A stretch of DNA of 64,000 nucleotides from Avena insularis (lineage: Eukaryota > Streptophyta > Magnoliopsida > Poales > Poaceae). Below are positions 56,458 through 64,000 of this stretch, one piece after another; within the stretch, counting starts at the first letter, position 1, and every line of letters starts with the position of its first letter. The notes beneath the pieces are model-generated. The model ran no database searches and had not been told where the DNA came from. It saw only the letters and a program-made list of their open reading frames with translations. The stretch lies in the NCBI GenBank assembly GCA_023614405.1, contig CM042694.1:482643392-482707391 (forward strand), read 5' to 3'. The translations under genes and the position numbers were made by a program.

Positions 56458-57477
56458 AATCAGGAACACCTAGTGCACCGTCCGACTTACTACCTCAAGG
56501 AAGTCCTAACTGAATCTAAGCAGCGGTATTTGCATTATCAAAAATTGGCCTATGGTATGTTCTTCGCATCTAGTAAGCTAAGGCATTACTTTCAAGAGCA
56601 CCAAATTACCGTGGTGAGAATAGCTCCCACGAGAGACATAATCAACAATAGCGACGCTACAAGATGTGTCGAAAAATGGGGAATAGAGCTTTCAGCTTCC
56701 GACATTGAGTATAAACCTTGTACATCAATAAAATCCCAAATCCTTGCTGACTTTGTTGCTGATTGGATAGAGGCAACGGAGAATATGACCCTACCAGAGT
56801 CGGAATACTGGACCTTGCATTTTGACGGGTCTAAAGCGCTCGGGGGCTTGGGGGCTGGCGTGGTGCTCAAATCACCCCAGGGAGATAAGCTTTTCTATGT
56901 GTTGTAGATTCACTTCATGGCAACAAACAACAATGCCGAATATGAAGCACTGTTGCATGAAATCCGAATTGCCAAGGATATTGGCATCCGACGACTTACG
57001 TGTTATGGAGATTCGGATCTTGTTGCTCAGGAAGTGTCGAATCACTGTAAGGCAAACAAGCATATGGTAGCATATAGGGTTGTCGTGGATAAACTATCTA
57101 AATCATTCGACGGGTTTGAGGTTCAACACATCCCTCGAACAGAAAATGAGGAAGCAGATGCATTATCTTAGATAGGCTCTGCATGGAAAAAGGTCCCGGG
57201 CGGTGCTTTTCTAGAGCACCTTAAAGTTCCCTCTATCACATGAGTTGACGCGGAGTATCCAACCAAACCCGACTCACCTTTAATAGCAGTTTTGGCTGTG
57301 ATTCCGAGCTGGACAAAACCCTACCTTGATTTCTTGGTAGATGGAAAATTACCTGAAGACAAGGTTCCGAGCTGGCAGATAGTATGACGAGCATAAACCT
57401 ATATAATAATAAAAGGTGAGCTCTATAGGAAGAGTGTATCTAGGGTCTTTCAGTGATGTGTATCTCCGGAAGAAGGA
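56458..57477 (+). pseudogene. RNase H spacer and second, archaeal-like RNase H (aRNH) of the Tat-type element
   Basis: In the same frame as RT. After P-T-Y-Y-L-K-E-V-L-T and L-R-H-Y-F-Q-E-H the second RNase H runs about 56805-57170: W-T-L-H-F-D-G-S (Asp), N-N-N-A-E-Y-E-A-L (Glu), Y-G-D-S-D-L-V (Asp), N-E-E-A-D-A-L-S (Asp), so all four catalytic positions are intact. Stops at 56455, 56905, 57169, 57241, 57385 and 57394 sit where relatives have Gln, Arg or Trp. aRNH is the defining extra domain of Tat elements. Confidence 0.86.
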
Positions 57478-58596
57478 GTGCAAATCCTAAGGGAGATCCA
57501 CGAAGGCGAATGTGGACATCATGCTGCAGCCGAATTCTTAGTGGCAAAAGCTTTTAGACATGGTTTTTTCTGGCTCACAGCCAAGTCTGATGCCGAACGG
57601 CTTGTCAAGACATGCATAGGCTGCCAAAAATACGCCAAACAAGCTCATGTTCTGGCTGATCAGCTGCGAACAATTCCGATAACATGGGCCTTCGTGGTTT
57701 GGGGGCTTGACATGGTAGGACCGTGCAAATGGGCTCCAATTGGATTTACTCACCTCTTAGTAATGGTGGATAAGTTCACAAACTGGATTAAGGCTAAACC
57801 CATCACAAGTTGTGATGGAACAACAGCCAAAAGATTTGTCAAGGACGTTATAATCCGATACGGTTATCCACACGGTATTATCACGGAAAACAGGAGCAAT
57901 TTTTCCATGGGAGAGCTTGCTGAATTCTACAACGATCAAAAAATCTGGCTTGACATTGCGTCAGTCTCACATCCACAAGCCAATGGAGAAGTCGAAAGAG
58001 CAAATGGTCTAATCCTTCAAGTCCTCAAATCAAGACTCGAAGCACCACTTCGTCGTGCTGCAGGGGCTTGGGCGGACGAATTACCGTCAGTAATTTGGAG
58101 TTTGAGAACAACTTCAAACAGGTCAGCAGGATACACACCTTTCTTCTTGGTCTATGGCGCAGAAGAAGTTCTTCCTAGTGATTTGATTCATACTTCTCCC
58201 CGAGTTGCTGCATATATAGAAGAGGATGCCGAAGTTTCTCGACAAGATGATCTCGATTTAATCGAAGAAGTTTGCGTCGTTGCTGAGCAGAGATCAACAG
58301 CTTATCAGCAAAAGTTGCGCAGATATCATAGCCAGAGAGTCGGGAACCGGTCTTTCAATAAGGGCGATTTGGTTATCTGGCTTCTGCAAAAAAGAAAGCA
58401 CAAACTTTCCCCAGTTTGGGAAGGGTACTTTCTAGTTAGCCGAGTATTGCACAATGGTTCTTACTATCTAACTGATATGCGGCCAGTCAAAGAAAGACCT
58501 GCTACTAAGAAGAGAAAGAGAGCTGGAGGTAGTAAAGACCCGGAAGAATTAGACAGACCGTGGAATATTGCTCAGCTACGTCCCTTTTATTCTTAA
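57478..58596 (+). CDS. Integrase portion of the Tat-type pol (stop-free, 372 codons)
   Basis: This is the longest undamaged stretch of the element, in frame with upstream RT-RNaseH. The zinc region has H-H (E-I-H-E-G-E-C-G-H-H) and C-I-G-C (near 57616). The catalytic core has Asp in W-G-L-D-M-V-G-P (near 57708); the second Asp position reads I-T-E-N-R-S-N-F (GAA at 57885) instead of the family T-D-N-G, so the DDE triad is probably lost; Glu is in N-G-E-V-E-R-A-N-G. The C-terminal part includes F-N-K-G-D-L-V-I-W-L and the usual R-P-W-N-I-A-Q-L-R end. It is not an independent gene and lacks its own start; only a segment of a broken polyprotein. Confidence 0.87.
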   Translation: MQILREIHEGECGHHAAAEFLVAKAFRHGFFWLTAKSDAERLVKTCIGCQKYAKQAHVLADQLRTIPITWAFVVWGLDMVGPCKWAPIGFTHLLVMVDKFTNWIKAKPITSCDGTTAKRFVKDVIIRYGYPHGIITENRSNFSMGELAEFYNDQKIWLDIASVSHPQANGEVERANGLILQVLKSRLEAPLRRAAGAWADELPSVIWSLRTTSNRSAGYTPFFLVYGAEEVLPSDLIHTSPRVAAYIEEDAEVSRQDDLDLIEEVCVVAEQRSTAYQQKLRRYHSQRVGNRSFNKGDLVIWLLQKRKHKLSPVWEGYFLVSRVLHNGSYYLTDMRPVKERPATKKRKRAGGSKDPEELDRPWNIAQLRPFYS

Positions 58597-59186
58597 AAAT
58601 TCTTTCTTTGTAATCATATATGTGTACATGTTCAAAGTGAAATAAAGTATTGGTTGCCTCAATATTTCTGAGAAGTTTTATATTACCATCTTATTTCCGA
58701 ATGATCATGTCACAATCAAAAATCCCAGAATACTTGAAAGTACTTTATGCTCATGTTTGTTCTGGTTAGATTTTCGATTCTAAAAACTGGTACCTTCAGG
58801 TATAAATCAAAATTTTCTAGTCTATACTTTGGTTTTTTGTCTGATTGCTAGATGTGGGTATTTTCTGAGTAGTGAATTGTTGGTACTGGAAGCCGGCTTT
58901 GTTTCTGAGTTTAAACTGGTTTAGCAATTGAGTTCCGTTGCTCGGCAAAGTTTTCATGTTGAAGGTTTGCCGGCTCACGAAAGGGACGAGGCGGAAAGCC
59001 AGATAAACGATAAGTATAGACAAAACATAAAGTGCTTATGTAATTTTCAAGCATAACACAAAGCTAAAAAATGTTGAATAAGTAAAAGCATTCAAAATCT
59101 TACTAGATAGCACATCAAAATAAAGTATTCTACTTATTACAATAAGATTTGTTTTTCGGAATAACACATTGTTTTCCTGGCATTTC
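58597..59186. other. Spacer between integrase and the antisense gene
   Basis: AT-rich non-coding DNA. AATAAAGTATTGG at about 58640 could serve sense polyadenylation. On the other strand it is the 3' flank of the antisense gene. Confidence 0.5.
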
Positions 59187-60638
59187 TTATGCCACAGGTG
59201 AAGATGGAGCATCAACCAGCTCACTGGTGATATCACCTCCGCCTTGATATCTTTCCGCAACAAGGATATCAGATTCGGTCTGCTCATCATCGGAAACTTT
59301 AGCAGTTTCTTCTGGAGGTGGAGGAGGCGTTTCCACGCGAGTGAAGAATGGAGTGTCGTAACTAGTCAGAGTAGCTACGTGACACCCATAACCGACACAG
59401 GCATCCATGATATCCTTGATGTTCTGTTCCTTGCCATCTTCATCAATAGTCGAATAACCCCTGGTTACTTGCCAAATTTCCATGCTTCCATGGTGGCTCA
59501 TAACCATTGTTAGGGCATTCTGTGCTGCAGTTCGCGCATATGACGTGTTCCAATCCTGGATGAGCCGAGGAATCTCTTTTGCCTTGTCCCGCACCTCGAA
59601 GGCAGACATTCTATTCACATCGGAAATCTTTAAGACTTCACCAATATCCTCCATTGATTGATGGAAATCGTGAAGCAGATCTCCGACTTCATTAAGCCGG
59701 CTGGTGCAAGACTCGGAAGAAGAAGAATCCAGCAAATTCAGAGGACTTGCATTTAGAAAGAAAATTCATATATCCGAACTCCTAGAGTCGGAAGAAGAAA
59801 GATCAGAGACAGGAAAATTACCAAAGATGGCATCGTCAACTTTGGATTTCTCCGCTCGAAGACTCTGGAGTTCATCACGGAGAGCTTGGGTGATGTCCTT
59901 CTCCCTGGCCAACTCATTTGTGAGATCCAAGATTTTCTTATCCTGGATAGCGATCTGACGATCACATTAGTCGGTGGTCATGTTGGATGGTTCAAGAACG
60001 CTGTTGATACTGTGTTCATGATCTACCTTAATCTCATTCAGCTCTCGCCTTAAGTCAGCATTCTCCACCTCGGGGTTTTGAAATTCTCGGCATCCTCAAT
60101 CATTTTACATGACTGTTGGACCAGTTCTATAAAACCAAGACAACAGTCGAATAAACATTCGGCTGTGAAGAAGAAAAATCACAAGAACAAGTATGAGGAT
60201 TGAAATGATTACCTTCAGCTTCATCCTTGGCAATTTTCAGTTGAGCATTCTCTAGACGGAGAGTTCTGATCTCTCTCCTTGTTGCAGATATTCTTGAGCA
60301 TTCCTGGTTATAAGCATTAACTTTCTGTAAGTCAGAATCGTACCTAGAGTGAGAAGTCTACTAAAGACTCGAGCTAATATTTTAACTAAGTTAAATATCA
60401 GCGCGAGCCTTGGGGCTACACTAGTTCGTTCTTTGGCATCCTATGAAAGCATAAACCTGAATTCCCTATCCAATTTCATGCTTGGGGGCTAGAGGATATG
60501 ATATAAAATATAGTAAAAGAGAGAGTCGAATTCCGACTTACATAATGTTCATGAGTTAGCTTGTTTAGACTCATGTTCACCTTAGAAGAAACCTTCTCGG
60601 CGAGAGTCAGTGGGATCACTGGTGGTGGCTGACATGGG
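59187..60638 (-). pseudogene. Antisense intron-containing gene of the Tat-type element (truncated, broken)
   Basis: Minus-strand exons inferred from frame and splice sites: exon 1 60638-60542 (ends HEHY|GTAAGT), exon 2 60324-60213 (acceptor CTTACAG, donor GTAATC; Leu/Glu/Arg-rich coiled coil), exon 3 60126-59187 (acceptor TTTATAG). Exon 3 has a frameshift near 60080, a TAA near 59970 and a TGA near 59765. Its final open part (59735-59187, 182 codons) contains N-T-S-Y-A-R-T-A-A-Q-N-A-L and a Pro-rich segment. Antisense genes of unknown role between integrase and 3' LTR are known in Tat elements such as Grande. The product looks like a long coiled-coil protein. The 5' end is removed by the insertion at 60639. 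Confidence 0.62.
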
Positions 60639-61116
60639 TGTACCCTACAGTTACTCGAGTTTGGTATATACGGTCTAGATACGGTGGAGGCCCATGGTGT
60701 TGCCACGGCCCGATGAAGACTTCGAGTGGCCCACGGACTCTCGATGACTTGTGAGATAAGAAGAAGTTTAAAGATAGAAAGTTTAAAGGGAAAACCCTAA
60801 TCTGTAACCGACTCGACCTGCTACCCGAGACCTGGCCTATCTATATAAAGGCTAGGAGGGGGCGGCGATGAGGACACACACAACCCTAGTTTCCACAACT
60901 CTCGCCAGATTGCATCTGCACGCCCCTGTAATCTTCGATTCCTCCGATAATTCCAAGAGCAGACAAGCAGGAGTAGGGACCTCTACGAGGCCTGAACCTG
61001 GGTAAACCTTGCGTCCCTGTGTGCTTGTTTGCTAGCCGATTGACGCTTCCAACGCTCCCTCCTTCTCCAAAACCCAAGTCCATAACAATGGGCATTGATG
61101 AGTTAAACCCTCGTCA
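60639..61116 (+). repeat. 5' LTR of the second Tat-type element (about 478 bp)
   Basis: From TGTACCCTACAG to CCCTCGTCA, ending just before the PBS. The start is the best TG candidate; TGACATGGG nine bases earlier is an alternative. It contains a TATA box and a CTCGCCAGATTGC leader. Confidence 0.7.
60839..60849 (+). promoter_or_regulatory. TATA box of the second Tat-type LTR
   Basis: TATCTATATAAAGG, about 270 bases before the LTR end, in the same relative position as in the neighbouring Tat-type LTR. Confidence 0.62.
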
Positions 61117-63245
61117 ATTGGCGCCGTCTGTGGGAAGTGGGAGTGCTGATGTTGCGGCTTCTTCGGCCCCATCAACCGCGATCTACAACTCTACAACAAC
61201 GGAGATTTTCCAGCTCTTCGGTGCGTTCAACTTCACCGTCCATACATCGGCCACTCGCCCGGCTTTCGAGTCCGCGGGCGATGGAATCAGCCTGGCGATC
61301 GGGAGCTTCCGCTTCCAAGTTGGTCAGATGGGCACGCTTCGCATGCCTGACCAGCCAGCAGCATCCGCGATTGCTCCAGCATCGTGGTTCCTGCCACCAA
61401 TCAGCGCCCTCAGCGAGCTCAACACCTTAGCAGCAGCTGAGAGCATGGACAGCGACAGTAGTCGCGGATCCAATCTAGGTGGCCTAGCGACGGAATATGG
61501 GGTCTATGGCTCCGGATCCGAAAGTTGCGGAAGCAACAGCTTCCCCAACCACTTCATGTGCATCGTCATCAACACGGGCGAAACCAACACCAATCGCGAA
61601 CATGGTGGCAACGGCCCTGATCCACACGGTGGCATACCTAGCGGCACCACCAACGGTGGCAATGGTGCGCCCATCAACAATGGAGGGGCACTGGCGAACG
61701 ACCATGGTGAACGAACACACTGGCGAACGTGTCGTGATCAAGCTCAACGATCTCGAGTGGGCTCGTTGCCGAGAAGCCCTGTGAGGCAATCCTCTGTCCC
61801 CGGCACACCACAAGATCTACTGATGGGCTATCATTGGCTACTAAAGGAGGAGTACAGACGCCAATTACAAACGATTGCACAACTCGAAGCGTGTAAAATG
61901 GCGGTGGATAAGTCAAGTCTTCGACGGGCTGGGCTCTCCTCCCACGGAGGATCCTCCTCCAAGGGCAACGACTACGTGGCCAACAAGAGGCGATCTCGAA
62001 TGGCCCACCTCACTGAGCAGGAGCGCACAGAAGCTGCGAAAGTCCTCAGCTTCAGCTCTATGACAGTCAACACACGGGGCAACGTGGTCCCAAAGATGCC
62101 GCAAGCTGCGGTGACAGCGGCCACCATGTACCTCCTCAACAATCAGCCGCCGGCTGGAGATCCCCGAGCCGCCATGCACTGGTCTATGATCGCGGGCTTG
62201 GGTTTAATCGAGGCTGCTCTCGACAAAGAACCAACGCCGGAGCCGAAGAAAAGCAAGGCTCTGGTAAAACGCTATTCCTCACCCTCGTCCAGCGACGACA
62301 ACCACGACATGTCTCAACGCCGCCGCTCACGGCGACACGACCACGACTATGATGCGTGCGATGACCTCACGTAGCGCAAAATCGATAGGTCAAGGGCACA
62401 ACACGCCCGCTCGACTGACTCAGAGGACAAAGACGTGGAGCTCTATGGCGCCAGATGCTTCAGCAGGGCTATCAGGCAGAAGTGAATGCCCAAGGGGTTC
62501 AAGCTCCCATCGGAGAACCCAAATTTCGACGGCCTGCAGGACCCAAAAATTTGGTTGGAGGACCACATCTCCTCCGTCAGGCTCCACGACGGGAATCGAA
62601 GCACGGCCATGCAATGCCTGCAGCTATAGCTGCAGGGCGCCGCCCGAGCATGGCTCAACAACCTCCCGCTCGGTTTCATTCGCAGCTGGGAAGAACTGGT
62701 CTATAGCTTTGTGCGCAACTTCAAGGGCACCTACAAAAGGCCTGCATCAATCGAAGAACTGAGATGCTGCCAGCAAAGGTTGGGCAAATCGTTACGCTCA
62801 TACATCCAGAGGTGGTCCATCATCAAGAACTCCACAGAAAGTATCTCGGAGGACCGCGCAATCGACGCATTTAACGGCGGCGTTCACCGCATAGAGCTCA
62901 GGGAGGAGCTGGGCCGCTTGAAGCCCAAAACAATTGACCACCTGATGGAAATTGCGAATCAATGGGCTGGTGGAGAGGATTCGGTAAAAAACCGCACCTA
63001 CTCCGACGATGATGACGACCTCGGGCGCAGACGCGACCGTCGAGGCAAGCGGCGAATGCGTGTTTACGATGACCGCGATGACGTCAATATGGTCGCAGCA
63101 GGCTACACCGACAAACGCGATGACAACCGCAATAGCGGCTACCACAGTGGTGGATACCACGACTCTGGGAAAACCACGCAGGTATGGCAACACCGCACCC
63201 ATGAAGAGGCACCTGCAACAACAATTGAAGACAAACTATCCGGGC
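61088..63245 (+). pseudogene. gag of the second Tat-type element (stops, then frameshift)
   Basis: The frame is open from ATG 61088 (inside the LTR) through the PBS to TAG 62372, then continues in phase past TGA 62483 and TAG 62627 to about 63245. The N-terminal part is Ser/Ala/Gly-rich and low in conserved features. The gag core is at about 62500-62960: P-N-F-D-G-L-Q-D-P-K-I-W-L-E-D, A-A-R-A-W-L-N-N-L-P, F-K-G-T-Y-K-R-P, L-R-S-Y-I-Q-R-W. A basic/acidic segment follows. If translation starts at 61088 the LTR encodes the first ten residues; the next in-frame Met is near 61328. Confidence 0.8.
61119..61136 (+). promoter_or_regulatory. Primer binding site of the second Tat-type element
   Basis: TGGCGCCGTCTGTGGGAA two bases after the LTR end; a common PBS sequence of grass Gypsy elements. 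The tRNA was not assigned. Confidence 0.75.
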
Positions 63246-64000
63246 CATGCAACGTGCACTTCTACATCGAAAGCACGACGGCAAGAAAAAATCCAGCCAC
63301 CTTCTCAAGGACTGCCGCGAGTTTATCAAACTCCATGAGGGCCTGGCTCGGATGAATCACGACGCGGTCAACAGGGGCTATGGAGTCGCCCTAGGCGCCG
63401 TAGCACATGGAGCTCCTCCACCACAACCTGGAGTACCACCACCTGCGGCCGCACCGGTCCAGAATCAAGGCAGCGAGCCATACCCGTGGGTTGTGGGCAA
63501 CATGATGATCCAAAAAGGGCGCTCCTCAAATCGGGTGCAGAAGGCCATCACTCGCCAAGTCAACTTGGCGACAAACTCTCCTCCATCTACCGCTGAGTAC
63601 CTCAGTGGAAGCGACTCCTGCATCACCTTTGACAAACGTGACCACCCGCGCCAAGTCCCTCGTCCAGGCCACTGTCCCCTCGTACTCGAGGCATAGATTG
63701 GAGGCTTCGACATGAGTCGCATCTTCATGGATGGTGGAAGCGGCATTAACCTCATGTTTGCAAGTACCTTGCGAGCAATGAGGATCCCTCTGACGTGTCT
63801 AGAAGTCTCGGACACGATGTTCCACGACATCATCCCAGGGAAGGGCATATACCCCCTGGGCAAAATCAACCTTGACTTCATCTTCGGCATGCCGCAAAAC
63901 TTTTGACGCGAATGCATCGACTTCGAAGTCGTCGACTGGCCCTCACAGTACCACTGCATCCTCGGACGTGTCGCGTTCGCTAGGTTCATGGTAGTGCCGC
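63246..64000 (+). pseudogene. Zinc-knuckle region and protease start of the second Tat-type element
   Basis: After a frameshift near 63270 the frame runs 63247-63696 and on past TAG 63694 to TGA 63904. Remnants of a C-x-x-H...H-x4-C knuckle (C-N-V-H-F-Y-I-E, then H-L-L-K-D-C) lie at about 63246-63320. The protease active site is I-F-M-D-G-G-S-G-I-N (Asp codon 63730); D-G-G is usual in this family. The downstream F-E-V-V-D-W-P-S-Q-Y-H and I-L-G-R are the conserved retropepsin C-terminal motifs. The window ends here, before RT. Confidence 0.8.

Larger units (their letters stand above)
50863..60638 (+). mobile_element. Tat/Retand-type Ty3/Gypsy element, 3' end missing
   Basis: 5' LTR, PBS, gag, protease, RT, degenerate RNase H, second (archaeal-like) RNase H and integrase lie on the plus strand, followed by an antisense intron-bearing gene. 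The dual RNase H and the antisense gene between integrase and the 3' LTR are hallmarks of the Tat lineage. The element is interrupted at 60639 by another LTR element; its 3' LTR must lie beyond the window. The pol region from 55957 to 58596 is in one frame with stops only. Confidence 0.88.
60639..64000 (+). mobile_element. Second Tat/Retand-type element, 5' part (continues beyond window)
   Basis: 5' LTR, PBS, gag and the start of protease are present; pol lies past the window end. It sits in the same orientation inside the antisense gene of the preceding Tat-type element, so it is the younger insertion. Its sequence is GC-richer and its LTR differs, so it belongs to another family. Confidence 0.82.

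Noticed and set aside
1..64000. tRNA, rRNA or snoRNA genes
   Set aside because: No cloverleaf-compatible or rRNA-like sequence noticed; tRNA matches are only the 12-18 base primer binding sites.

Overview
The window looks like repeat-packed intergenic DNA from a large grass genome, most likely Triticeae (wheat, barley or rye type). This rests on nested Ty3/Gypsy LTR retrotransposons of several plant lineages, LTRs starting TGATACGTCC, CACTA-type termini, and degenerate, intron-bearing gene scraps. The species call is inference; no search was run. I found no intact host gene, rRNA, tRNA, CRISPR array or bacterial-type operon.

Layout. (1) 1-12944: a decayed Tekay/Del-type chromovirus. Tandem partial LTRs (1-2031, 2032-3154) are followed by a tRNA-iMet PBS, an extra coiled-coil ORF, gag-protease, RT-RNaseH, integrase-chromodomain, a PPT and a 3' LTR (8989-12944). 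(2) 12945-17120: repeated ~415 bp units with Helitron-like 3' ends (hairpin then CTAG), two in head-to-tail tandem and one inverted pair enclosing a GC-rich repeat ORF. (3) 17631-23585: an unknown acidic ORF split by a complete 5.2 kb Athila-type element (17922-23124, TSD ACGAG) that has gag-protease but no RT or integrase. (4) 23586-38116: a decayed multi-exon gene resembling the plant En/Spm 'Transposase_24' family with internal duplications, then a ~130 bp tandem array and a CACTA terminus. The array is split by a second complete Athila-type element on the minus strand (30112-37599, TSD GTAGC). (5) 38117-47413: remains of a minus-strand Gypsy element with a tRNA-iMet PBS, an unusual ORF next to the PBS and one LTR of about 6.2 kb. 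(6) 47414-50862: a broken B3-domain gene, a probable CACTA end and featureless DNA. (7) 50863-60638: a Tat/Retand-type element with gag, protease, RT, two RNase H domains, integrase and an antisense intron-containing gene. (8) 60639-64000: the 5' end of another Tat-type element inserted into that antisense gene and running off the window.

How the parts relate. Complete ends and TSDs give relative ages: the host-like ORF and the ~130 bp array are older than the Athila elements inside them, and the last Tat element is younger than the Tat element it cuts. Most coding regions are broken by stops that family consensus suggests arose by C-to-T (or G-to-A) change at CAG, CAA, CGA or TGG codons, as expected of methylated, silenced repeats. 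None of the polyproteins looks functional as it stands. The least explained structures are the Helitron-like array, the extra ORFs beside the PBS in the two tRNA-iMet-primed elements, the B3 fragment beside a CACTA-like end, and the antisense spliced gene in the Tat element.
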